NCBI GenBank assembly: GCA_016868875.1
Contig: VGFN01000037.1
Span: 1-10,535 of the forward strand
Direction: 5' to 3'
Source of the DNA: Bacteroidota bacterium
Lineage (GTDB): Bacteria > Bacteroidota > Bacteroidia > UBA7662
DNA length: 10,535 bases
Position 1 is the stretch's first letter; each line of letters opens with the position of its first letter. The notes beneath the pieces were generated by a model, which was given only the letters and a program-made list of their open reading frames with translations, was not told where the DNA came from and did no database searches. The position numbers were made by a program, and so were the translations under genes. Positions 1 through 6,193 of the stretch are shown here, piece after piece.

Positions 1-111
<111 letters not shown>

Positions 112-207
112 ATGTAATCAAAAAATTAAATTATTGTCTTCTTGTGAATCTTGGGGGAAGCGCGTCATCCTCACGGACGGACGCATTCCTTACTTTGGTA
201 TTCAGTA

Positions 208-220
208 TGTCAAAGAACAA
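208..220 (-). promoter_or_regulatory. boxA-like antitermination site of the rRNA leader
   Basis: The minus strand reads TTGTTCTTTGACA here, matching the boxA class known from rRNA leaders (E. coli TGCTCTTTAACAA; B. subtilis forms with TGTTCTTTGA). BoxA RNA binds NusB/NusE and lets RNA polymerase read through the long untranslated rRNA operon. The site lies about 97 bases before the mature 16S end and just after a perfect hairpin. Match and position are seen; the NusB role is inferred from the family of sites. Confidence 0.7.
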
Positions 221-221
221 A

Positions 222-243
222 GCCCAAATGCTTTGGGCAAAGC
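222..243 (-). other. Overlapping leader hairpins next to boxA
   Basis: GCCCAAA (222-228) and TTTGGGC (232-238) are perfect 7-base inverted arms with a 3-base loop. A second possible pair, GCTTTG (230-235) and CAAAGC (238-243), shares the central bases, so the two hairpins exclude each other. On the transcript the structure sits immediately upstream of boxA, the place of boxB-like or pause hairpins in antitermination leaders. No U-tract follows, so it is not a simple terminator. Confidence 0.5.
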
Positions 244-248
244 GGACG

Positions 249-256
249 CAAAGGTA
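249..256 (-). promoter_or_regulatory. Candidate rRNA promoter P2, -7 element
   Basis: The minus strand reads TACCTTTG followed by CG, a perfect match to the Bacteroidota -7 element TAnnTTTG. No clear TTTG or TTG is found 17-23 bases upstream, but an A+T-rich tract (about 291-308) lies where an UP element would be. A start near 242 would put the hairpin and boxA at the very beginning of the transcript. The lack of a -33 element is the main doubt. Confidence 0.5.
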
Positions 257-363
257 AAACCCGAAAATCTTGTTTGCGACCCTTAAATCAAGATTTTTTT
301 AAATAAAACCGTTTGAGTCTGAAATTGTGGGATAACCCTCGACTCTCCCGTTTTTGGGGAGGT

Positions 364-397
364 CAAAAGTAAGAAAAACAGCCCAAAAACAATCAAA
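364..397 (-). promoter_or_regulatory. Candidate rRNA promoter P1 (-33 and -7 elements)
   Basis: On the minus strand TTTG (complement of 394-397) is followed after 22 bases by TACTTTTG (complement of 364-371), fitting the Bacteroidota pattern TTTG, 17-23 bases, TAnnTTTG. It would start transcription near 357, about 245 bases before mature 16S. With the element at 249-256 it would form a tandem pair, as is common for rRNA operons. It is a motif match only. Confidence 0.4.
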
Positions 398-408
398 TGA
401 GGCTAAAA

Positions 409-417
409 TGTGGATAA
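409..417 (-). promoter_or_regulatory. Perfect DnaA box (TTATCCACA)
   Basis: The minus strand reads TTATCCACA, the high-affinity DnaA 9-mer. It lies upstream of the candidate rRNA promoter P1 and 9 bases past the stop codon of the CoA-binding protein gene. A related sequence with one extra base, TTATCCCACA, lies at 326-335 on the same strand. A perfect 9-mer is expected less than 0.1 times by chance on both strands of a window this long. It could tie rRNA transcription to DnaA or belong to an origin-proximal cluster. Confidence 0.5.
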
Positions 418-425
418 ATACCTGA

Positions 426-788
426 TCAAAAAGTCCCTGTTGCCAACATGACCAAGGTGCATGCTCTCAAAACCTCTATGCCTTGCCCCATGAGGAGTGT
501 TTCAAAGGCTTGATTTTCAGTGCCTGGGTTGAAAATCACCCGCTTGGTGCCGCTGTGAAGCACCTTATCATGGTAAGCCTTTTGGGCCTCTGGACCCATA
601 TAAAGGGTAACGGTTTCGGGAATGAAGGTCTCCGGATCCGGCCATTCAGTCCACAAGGTGTGCGGGCCAACTTGTCCTGACCTGGCCCCAAGAAGATAAC
701 AATCATGCCCAGCGGCCAGCAAACGTTCAGCAGCCATGTAGGCGTAACGCTCTGGTTTGGAAGATGCACCCAGGACTAATACCTTCAT
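426..788 (-). CDS. CoA-binding domain protein (CoA_binding_2/YccU-like)
   Basis: A 120-residue single-domain Rossmann protein. It opens with MKVLVLGASSKPERYAYMAA, the beta strand plus glycine loop typical of the family, and continues with VTLYMGPEAQK, RVIFNPGTENQAFE and ends IEVLRACTLVMLATGTF; the NPGTEN and EACTLVML-like segments are conserved in small bacterial CoA-binding proteins related to succinyl-CoA ligase alpha N-termini. The family binds coenzyme A in the cytoplasm; its physiological role is poorly defined. The start at 786-788 is chosen because the family begins exactly here; the open frame extends 40 codons further upstream with low-complexity sequence that does not resemble the family and would overlap the preceding gene. 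It follows the FAD oxidoreductase by 52 bases on the same strand and is probably co-transcribed with it. Function beyond CoA binding is unknown. Confidence 0.9.
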   Translation of the reverse strand: MKVLVLGASSKPERYAYMAAERLLAAGHDCYLLGARSGQVGPHTLWTEWPDPETFIPETVTLYMGPEAQKAYHDKVLHSGTKRVIFNPGTENQAFETLLMGQGIEVLRACTLVMLATGTF

Positions 789-840
789 GAGGCCGAATTT
801 ACGCAGGTGAAGAAAACAATTTGAACAGAACAAAGGTGAC

Positions 841-2451
841 CTACTGCGTAGATGAGCCTGCCTTTGTTGCCCGTTGAACCAAGGCATCCACCGAACGGCG
901 TGCATCAAGAATGGCGCTCATGATACCGCCTGCATAACCGGCACCCTCCCCAACCGGGAATAAATTGGCACATTGAGGGTGATGCAAGAGGTCATCCAAG
1001 CGAGGAATTCGGATCGGCGATGAGGTTCGGGATTCAGGCCCAGCCACCACGGCCTCCGTGGTCATTAAGGCCGGCCATCGCTTGGCCCATTGGTGCAAAC
1101 CTGCGGCGAGGCGACTTTGGATCTCCACAGGATACAGGGTATTGAGGGCGCTTGGGGTGATTCCTGGTCGATAACTGCAAGCAGCGAGGGAATGCGAATC
1201 CACCACCTTGACCCCTGACCCGGATAGGTTTGCAAAGTCCTGTAGGCGTTGAGCAGGGGCCCATTGATGCCCGCCACCCATTTCTGCCGCTCGCCTTTCG
1301 ATACTTTGTTGAAAATTCAAAAGGGAGAATGCAGGCCTGGCTTTGTCCAAAGGCACGTCCGCCAAACCAATTTCGGTGACCCAGCCTGAATTGGCCGTAC
1401 CGTTGTTGCGGCGGCTTGGAGACCAACCGTTGGTAACCACTTGGGAGGGGTTGGTAGCGCAAGGAGCCATGACACCTCCGGGGCACATGCAGAACGAGTA
1501 GACCCCCTTGCCCCCAACCTGTTCCACCACGGAATATGAGGCTACAGGCCAATGCCGCGGTGTTTCACTTCGAAGTCTATACCGCCATCGGTTGACGAGC
1601 TCTTGGGGATGTTCCAACCGAACCCCCATGGCAAGGGCTTTGGGTTCCATGCTTAAGCCGCAACGATCCAGCATTTCATAGACATCTCTTGCCGAGTGAC
1701 CTGTGCACAGCATCATGTAATCCAAGGGAATTCGTTGGCCATCCTGCAGGACCAGGGCTTTGATCCCGCACTTATCGATAACAAGGTCCTCTACCCTGCT
1801 GCCAAAACGAAAACATCCGCCTGCAGCTTCTATCCACTGCCTGGCCGTTTGGATAAGAGCCGGTAATTTGTTGGTCCCAATATGCGGGTGCGCTTCATAA
1901 GCAATTTCCGGGGGAGCACCCAATTCAATCAATAAACGAAGGACCGAGTCAATATCCCCTCTTTTGGTGGAACGCGTGTACAGCTTACCATCGCTGAAGG
2001 TACCTGCCCCTCCTTCTCCAAAACAGTAATTGGAGTCCGTATTCAGATGACCTACCCGACTTAACAAGGCGACATCACGACGGCGCTCACGGATAGCCTG
2101 GCCCCTCTCCAAGATAATAGGACGCCAACCATATTCCAAACAACGCAATGCCGCAAAAATCCCTGCAGGGCCAGCCCCTACGATGTGCAATTCAGGGGCA
2201 TTGGGTCCTAATTGCTGAGGAACAAAGGGATGTCCACGGCCCTTGCTGGCCTCTATGCTTGAAGAAGAGGCAAATCGTATCAAAGCCCTGGCCCCTGACC
2301 CTCTTGCGTCCAAGCTGCGGCGCAAAATGGTCAAGCCCCCTGAAATCTCGGAAGCATACCGATCCTCCATAAGCGCTTGAAGGTTGGGATAGCCCAGCGT
2401 ATAGGGGGCATAGGCCTCTGCAGGATCCAGATAAACTTCGTGAACACTCAT
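841..2451 (-). CDS. FAD-dependent oxidoreductase of the COG2509 type, substrate unknown
   Basis: 536 residues. A short N-terminal domain (about 1-60, ending LRRSLDARG) precedes an FAD/NAD-binding Rossmann fold with LHIVGAGPAGIFAALRCLEY (GxGxxG at about 92-97) and the ribose-binding acid in IILERG. Then come NYCFGEGGAGTFSDGKLYTR, AHPHIGTNKL and, near the C-terminus, FPVGEGAGYAGGIMSAILDA (from about 498), the second FAD-contacting motif. This arrangement identifies the uncharacterised 'NAD(FAD)-utilizing dehydrogenase' family COG2509, which is widespread in bacteria; the reaction is not known. The start at 2449-2451 (MSVHEVYLDPAEAY) is chosen because the N-terminal domain begins there; an in-frame ATG at 2467-2469 and another at 2491-2493 would add residues without family likeness. 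No Shine-Dalgarno sequence is visible. It diverges from dnaB across a 213-base region with DnaA boxes. Confidence 0.9.
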   Translation of the reverse strand: MSVHEVYLDPAEAYAPYTLGYPNLQALMEDRYASEISGGLTILRRSLDARGSGARALIRFASSSSIEASKGRGHPFVPQQLGPNAPELHIVGAGPAGIFAALRCLEYGWRPIILERGQAIRERRRDVALLSRVGHLNTDSNYCFGEGGAGTFSDGKLYTRSTKRGDIDSVLRLLIELGAPPEIAYEAHPHIGTNKLPALIQTARQWIEAAGGCFRFGSRVEDLVIDKCGIKALVLQDGQRIPLDYMMLCTGHSARDVYEMLDRCGLSMEPKALAMGVRLEHPQELVNRWRYRLRSETPRHWPVASYSVVEQVGGKGVYSFCMCPGGVMAPCATNPSQVVTNGWSPSRRNNGTANSGWVTEIGLADVPLDKARPAFSLLNFQQSIERRAAEMGGGHQWAPAQRLQDFANLSGSGVKVVDSHSLAACSYRPGITPSALNTLYPVEIQSRLAAGLHQWAKRWPALMTTEAVVAGPESRTSSPIRIPRLDDLLHHPQCANLFPVGEGAGYAGGIMSAILDARRSVDALVQRATKAGSSTQ

Positions 2452-2508
2452 TTTGACCCAAAATTGCATCCCAAAGGCCCTCGGTGAGCACATGCCGTTA
2501 AAGCAGGG

Positions 2509-2517
2509 TTATCCACA
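2509..2517 (+). promoter_or_regulatory. Perfect DnaA box (TTATCCACA)
   Basis: An exact match to the high-affinity DnaA 9-mer, in the divergent region between the oxidoreductase gene and dnaB. It is in the same orientation as the box at 2551 and in helical phase with it (42 bases). Confidence 0.55.
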
Positions 2518-2550
2518 AGATTTAAGCCATTTTGAACTAGTTTCAATGGA

Positions 2551-2559
2551 TTATCCACG
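2551..2559 (+). promoter_or_regulatory. DnaA box with one mismatch (TTATCCACG)
   Basis: Eight of nine bases match TTATCCACA, the last base being G. It is 42 bases downstream of the perfect box and 21 bases upstream of a weaker match, all on the plus strand, so the three would face the same side of the helix. Confidence 0.45.
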
Positions 2560-2652
2560 GCCAAGGACCATTTGTTCACCTTCATATTCAGTTTGTGGAA
2601 TGAATTCCTCAAAAGAAATGGAAATAACAAAAAACGACCTTGAAGAAAAGAT

Positions 2653-2660
2653 TAAGTTTG
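2653..2660 (+). promoter_or_regulatory. Candidate -7 promoter element before dnaB
   Basis: TAAGTTTG fits the Bacteroidota -7 consensus TAnnTTTG. No TTTG or TTG sits at the right distance upstream. It lies only 4 bases before the ATG at 2665, so a transcript from it would begin at about that ATG; if the element is real, the in-frame ATG at 2683 would be the better dnaB start. It is a motif match only. Confidence 0.25.
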
Positions 2661-2664
2661 TGGC

Positions 2665-4191
2665 ATGGAAAGTTCGAACAGCATGCTCAAGAAACGGGGT
2701 CTAACCCGTGGCAACCTCAGCCCTCTTCCAATGGGGTTAGGAAAAATACCACCGCAAGCCATCGAGATTGAGCAGGCTGTTCTGGGAGCCCTTATGCTCG
2801 AAAAAGAAGCCTTGTCCCAGGTCATCGACCTGCTCCATCCCGAGGTGTTCTACCACGACAAAAACCGATGGACTTTCGAAGCCGTTCGATCTCTCTTCGA
2901 GAAGTCCGAACCTGTGGATCTGCTCACGGTAACCCAAGAACTAAGGTCCATTGGACGCCTTGAAGAAATTGGCGGACCCTATTACCTCACCGAACTCACC
3001 AACAGAGTCAGTTCCGCTGCCAACATTGAATTTCATGCACGCATTCTTTTGGAGAAATTCATCCTCCGTGAACTCATTCACCTTTCAGGCGAGATGGGCA
3101 CCGAAGCCTTCGATGATACCGTTGATGTTTTTGAGTTGCTGGACCGTTGCGAAACCCGCCTCTTCGGAATTGCAGACCGTAACATTCGTCGTAACGGAGA
3201 CGGCATTCAGAACCTGGTGCAGAAAGCCATCAAGCAAATCGAAGCCATCTCCAAGCAAGGCGATGGCTTATCGGGAATCCCTTCCGGGTTTACCGCCTTG
3301 GATCGGTTAACCTCCGGTTGGCAAAGGGGAAGCCTGAACATTATCGCCGCCAGACCGGGTATGGGTAAGACGGCATTTGTCCTTGGAATTGCCCGCAATG
3401 CTGCGGTGGACTACCAGCAAGGGGTGGCCTTCTTTTCCCTTGAAATGTCTGGGATTGAATTGATCAACCGATTGCTTGCCGCCGAAACGGAAATTGAGGG
3501 CGAAAAGCTCAAGAAGGGCAAACTTGCAAACCACGAGTGGATTCAATTGACTAGCAGAACGGATAGCTTGACCCGTGCCCCGCTGTTCATTGACGATACG
3601 CCGCAACTAACCCTCTTTGAACTTCGCGCCAAAGCGAGACGACTGAAATCGCAACATAATATACAGCTTATTGTAATCGACTACCTCCAATTGATGGGCG
3701 GTGGCTCCAACGATGCCTCCGGAATGAACCGCGAACAGGTCATCGCCTCCATTTCAAGAGGCCTGAAAGCCTTAGCCAAGGAGCTTGATATCCCTGTGAT
3801 TGCCTTGAGTCAGTTAAGCCGACAGGTCGAAGTCCGCGGGGGAAACAAAAAACCAATGTTATCCGACTTACGAGAATCCGGGGCCATTGAACAAGATGCC
3901 GACATGGTCATGTTCATTTACCGACCCGACTACTACAAGATGGAAGGGGAATCGTATCCAGATCAGGCACAAATCATTGTTGCCAAACACCGTAACGGCC
4001 AAACTGGCGAAATTGATTTGCGCTTCCAAGAGCGCTTTGCCCGATTTGTCAACCCAGGGCCCTTTGGGGGAGGCCATGATACGGCCTTGGGTCGTCACGA
4101 CCCACACGAACCCAATGACCCCTACGGTGGTGGAGAACAAACCTTTCCTTCGCGGTTAAACGATATGGAAAGCGAGGCTCCTCCTTTATAA
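2665..4191 (+). CDS. dnaB: Replicative DNA helicase DnaB
   Basis: 508 residues, close to the usual length. DnaB is the hexameric ATP-driven helicase that unwinds DNA ahead of the replisome and is loaded at the origin. The N-terminal domain (about 28-170) begins with PPQAIEIEQAVLGALMLEKE, the standard DnaB entry. The RecA-like C-terminal domain starts at about 203 with SGIPSGFTALDRLTSGW. Walker A is ARPGMGKTAF (229-238), Walker B LIVIDYLQLM (335-344), then LSQLSRQVEVRG (381-392), DLRESGAIEQDADMV (401-415) and AKHRNGQTGEI (440-450). The last ~45 residues are a glycine-, histidine- and proline-rich tail as in many Bacteroidota DnaB proteins. The start could be ATG 2665 or ATG 2683 (MLKKRG); both precede the first domain. 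No intein is present. It heads a tight rightward gene group. Confidence 0.98.
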   Translation: MESSNSMLKKRGLTRGNLSPLPMGLGKIPPQAIEIEQAVLGALMLEKEALSQVIDLLHPEVFYHDKNRWTFEAVRSLFEKSEPVDLLTVTQELRSIGRLEEIGGPYYLTELTNRVSSAANIEFHARILLEKFILRELIHLSGEMGTEAFDDTVDVFELLDRCETRLFGIADRNIRRNGDGIQNLVQKAIKQIEAISKQGDGLSGIPSGFTALDRLTSGWQRGSLNIIAARPGMGKTAFVLGIARNAAVDYQQGVAFFSLEMSGIELINRLLAAETEIEGEKLKKGKLANHEWIQLTSRTDSLTRAPLFIDDTPQLTLFELRAKARRLKSQHNIQLIVIDYLQLMGGGSNDASGMNREQVIASISRGLKALAKELDIPVIALSQLSRQVEVRGGNKKPMLSDLRESGAIEQDADMVMFIYRPDYYKMEGESYPDQAQIIVAKHRNGQTGEIDLRFQERFARFVNPGPFGGGHDTALGRHDPHEPNDPYGGGEQTFPSRLNDMESEAPPL

Positions 4192-4216
4192 TCCGCTAAC
4201 ACAAGCTGATTATTCC

Positions 4217-4936
4217 GTGATTGAACTGACGCGTTCATTTCCAGAAATCATCTTCCCCCCATCTTGGGAAAATTTCCTTGGAAACCCGGGCATGAACCTG
4301 CTCCGAAAGCCTTTGGGAAATCTTCGCCAAGCCCTGGACGCGGGGAAGAAAATTTACCCTCATTCATCTCGCTTGTTCAGGGCTTTCAAACTCGTGCAAC
4401 CCGAGTCGGTACGGGTGGTGATTCTGGGCCAAGATCCTTATCACGGGCCTGATCAGGCGAATGGTTTGGCCTTTGCGGTGGATCTGGGTCAAGCCCCTCC
4501 CCCCTCTTTGCGTAATATTCAAAAAGCTCTCGAAAATGACCGGCTTGCATGCCGAGGCGAAGGCTTGGAATCCCTTATGTACGGTCCAGTTGATTGGGGC
4601 ACAGGTAATCTGGAGGCCTGGGCCAGGCAGGGAGTTCTTCTGATGAATGATGTTCTCTCCGTGGAAGATGGCTGTCCAGGCGCTCACCGGTCTTGGGGTT
4701 GGTCCGCATGGACCGAATACGTCATCCATACTTTGCGGTCTTCTCGGCAAGGCCTGGTATGGATGCTTTGGGGCAAGGAGGCTCAAAGGCATCATGCAGG
4801 CCAACTTGCCCAAGAAAACTCTGCCCAACATCTGGTGCTCACCGCTCCCCATCCTTCACCCCTCTCGGCTTATCGGGGGTTCCTCAATTGCAGGCACTTT
4901 TCCAAGGCCAATCGCTTTCTCTCATCCTATCTTTGA
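4217..4936 (+). CDS. ung: Uracil-DNA glycosylase, family 1
   Basis: 239 residues. The enzyme removes uracil from DNA, starting base-excision repair. Key motifs are intact: the water-activating loop GQDPYHG with catalytic Asp73, NGLAFAV with the uracil-stacking Phe86, PPPSLRNI (95-102), the uracil-contacting Asn144 in GVLLMNDVL, and the minor-groove loop HPSPLSAYRGF with His212. The start is GTG at 4217: the family N-terminus (IIFPPSWENF, residues 11-20) must be included and the first ATG comes only at residue 26. Two oddities: the segment between LEN (105-107) and NLEAWA is about 12 residues longer than in E. coli Ung, and the usual C-terminal extension ending in IDW is missing, the protein stopping soon after the HFSKANRFL helix. 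It lies 25 bases after dnaB and 3 bases before the aminotransferase ATG, so it is probably co-transcribed. Confidence 0.96.
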   Translation: MIELTRSFPEIIFPPSWENFLGNPGMNLLRKPLGNLRQALDAGKKIYPHSSRLFRAFKLVQPESVRVVILGQDPYHGPDQANGLAFAVDLGQAPPPSLRNIQKALENDRLACRGEGLESLMYGPVDWGTGNLEAWARQGVLLMNDVLSVEDGCPGAHRSWGWSAWTEYVIHTLRSSRQGLVWMLWGKEAQRHHAGQLAQENSAQHLVLTAPHPSPLSAYRGFLNCRHFSKANRFLSSYL

Positions 4937-4939
4937 GCA

Positions 4940-6193
4940 ATGCCTAGCCAACCCTTACCCTTCGCCGAACCGCTTCAATGGACCTCCAAACGAGTTGCTG
5001 AACTAGAAGAATCCCAAACTCTGGCCATGGCAGCCCGAAGCCGGGCCCTCACTGAACAAGGTTTTGAGATCATTAATTTGAGTCTGGGTGAACCGGATTT
5101 TGATACCCCGGCGCATATTCAAGAAGCTGCTTGTCAAGCCATCCACGACAATTATTCACGGTACACTCCCGTTGCGGGTTATGCCGATTTGAGAAAAGCG
5201 GTGGTTCACAAGATGGAACAAGACCTGCAATGGAAGGTTAGTCCTGAGCAAATTCTTTTCAGCACAGGAGCGAAACAAAGTTTGATCAATGTTCTGATGG
5301 CGGTACTCAATCCAGGGGATGAGGTTCTGCTACCGGCACCCTACTGGGTGAGTTATACCGGGATGATTCAAATGGCCGAGGCCAAAGCGGTTGTTCTGCC
5401 ATCCAGTGCAGAATCCGGTTACAAAATCAGCGCAGAGGCTTTAGAAGCGGCCATCACACCGCGGACGAGGATGCTCCTCTATTCGTCGCCCTGCAATCCC
5501 AGTGGTGCCGTCCTTCATAGGGAGGAGTTGGAGGCTTGGGCTGTTGTGTTACGAAAACATCCCAAAATTCTGGTGGTATCGGACGAGATCTACGAACATA
5601 TACGTTTTGAAGGATCGCATTGCAGCATGGTCCAATGCCCAGGGATGGCCGATCGTACGGTCGTGGTGAACGGCATGTCCAAGGGATTTGCCATGACGGG
5701 GTGGCGATTGGGTTACGCAGTGGCACCCCTTGAAGTGGCCAATGCCTGCGTTAAACTCCAAGGGCAGTTCACCTCGGCAACTTGCTCGATTGCGCAGCGT
5801 GCTGCACTAGCCGCCCTCCAAGGCCCCATGCACGATACCCAACGCATGTGCGATGCGTTTCGTGAGCGCAGAGATTTGGCCATAGCCGAAACAGCCGATC
5901 TGCCCGGCTGGGATTGCCCGGTGCCGGACGGGGCCTTTTACCTATTTCCCAACATTTCATCCTGGTTTGGAGCAATCTGGCAAGGTAAACCCCTAGGCAA
6001 TGCTGAGAGGTTGACCGAATTCCTCCTGGAAGAGGCAAGGGTTGCGACGGTATCCGGAGACGCCTTTGGCTCACCGGAATGCATACGCTTATCCATAGCC
6101 TGTTCGGAAGCCCAAATCAAGGAAGCTATGGCACGGATTCGCCTAGCCTTTCAGCAATTACTTTCCCAAAATTCCCTTGATCAAGGTTCCTGA
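4940..6193 (+). CDS. Class I aminotransferase, aspartate aminotransferase type (AspC/AatA-like)
   Basis: 417 residues, a fold-type I pyridoxal-phosphate enzyme of the prokaryotic aspartate aminotransferase subgroup (the one including the Thermus enzyme). It probably moves the amino group between aspartate and 2-oxoglutarate in the cytoplasm. Seen: INLSLGEPDFDTPAHI (45-60), YTPVAGYADLRKAV, the cofactor residues Asn186 in SSPCNPSGA, Asp215 and Tyr218 in VVSDEIYEHI, Lys248 (Schiff base) in VNGMSKGFAMTGWRLGY, and Arg383 in CIRLSIA, which binds the substrate carboxylate. The ATG start is 3 bases after the ung stop; about 12 N-terminal residues precede the family core. Its 3' end overlaps the next gene by 17 bases. 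Related subgroups act on other amino acids (aromatic, prephenate), so the exact substrate is not certain. Confidence 0.93.
   Translation: MPSQPLPFAEPLQWTSKRVAELEESQTLAMAARSRALTEQGFEIINLSLGEPDFDTPAHIQEAACQAIHDNYSRYTPVAGYADLRKAVVHKMEQDLQWKVSPEQILFSTGAKQSLINVLMAVLNPGDEVLLPAPYWVSYTGMIQMAEAKAVVLPSSAESGYKISAEALEAAITPRTRMLLYSSPCNPSGAVLHREELEAWAVVLRKHPKILVVSDEIYEHIRFEGSHCSMVQCPGMADRTVVVNGMSKGFAMTGWRLGYAVAPLEVANACVKLQGQFTSATCSIAQRAALAALQGPMHDTQRMCDAFRERRDLAIAETADLPGWDCPVPDGAFYLFPNISSWFGAIWQGKPLGNAERLTEFLLEEARVATVSGDAFGSPECIRLSIACSEAQIKEAMARIRLAFQQLLSQNSLDQGS

Larger units (their letters stand above)
112..425 (-). promoter_or_regulatory. rRNA operon leader and promoter region (gene-free stretch)
   Basis: No protein gene is visible in this 314-base stretch between the CoA-binding protein stop and the 16S gene, both on the minus strand. 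It holds, in the direction of transcription, a perfect DnaA box, two candidate sigma-A type promoters, an A+T-rich block (about 291-308) that could act as an UP-like element for the second promoter, a hairpin, a boxA-like site and about 95 bases of leader before the mature 16S. The short arms GCGTC (162-166) and GACGC (180-184) could form a small leader stem. The individual sites are listed separately. The assignment as rRNA control region follows from position and from the boxA match; transcription starts are inferred. Confidence 0.75.
2452..2664. promoter_or_regulatory. Divergent intergenic region with DnaA boxes and A+T-rich tract (candidate origin or DnaA-controlled promoter)
   Basis: This region separates the divergent oxidoreductase and dnaB genes. 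Seen directly: TTATCCACA at 2509-2517 and TTATCCACG at 2551-2559, same orientation, start-to-start 42 bases (four helical turns). A 7-of-9 match to TTWTNCACA (TTGTTCACC) lies at 2572-2580, another 21 bases on, and a 7-of-9 match on the other strand at 2594-2602. Then 2601-2660 is 17/60 G+C (72% A+T) and purine-rich on the plus strand. Boxes beside an A+T-rich tract, next to the helicase gene, with transcription leading away on both sides, resemble a bacterial oriC. There are few boxes and no dnaA or dnaN in view, so DnaA regulation of dnaB is the main alternative. Confidence 0.4.

Noticed and set aside
345..361. CTCCC/GGGAG hairpin upstream of the rRNA leader
   Set aside because: A 5-base stem with a 7-base loop and no T-tract on either strand; likely chance.
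365..404. Possible terminator after the CoA-binding protein gene (AGCC/GGCT followed on the minus strand by a T-rich run)
   Set aside because: A 4-base stem with a 17-base loop is too weak to call, and the T-rich run coincides with the candidate P1 promoter element.
483..680. 65-codon plus-strand open frame opposite the CoA-binding protein gene
   Set aside because: It lies wholly antisense to a well-supported gene and resembles no family.
789..908. 40-codon N-terminal extension of the CoA-binding protein
   Set aside because: It would run into the 3' end of the oxidoreductase gene and its sequence (Arg/Ser/Cys-rich) is unlike the family, which starts at MKVLVLGAS.
1034..1552. 172-codon open frame on the minus strand inside the oxidoreductase gene
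   Set aside because: It overlaps a clearly recognisable COG2509 gene in another frame, has no recognisable domain and is rich in Gly/Pro/Arg as expected of a shadow frame.
4364..4852. 162-codon open frame antisense to ung
   Set aside because: The plus strand encodes an intact family 1 uracil-DNA glycosylase; the antisense product has no recognisable features.
6089..6097. TTATCCATA, a DnaA-box-like 9-mer
   Set aside because: It is inside the aminotransferase coding sequence, isolated, and departs from the CACA core needed for good DnaA binding.
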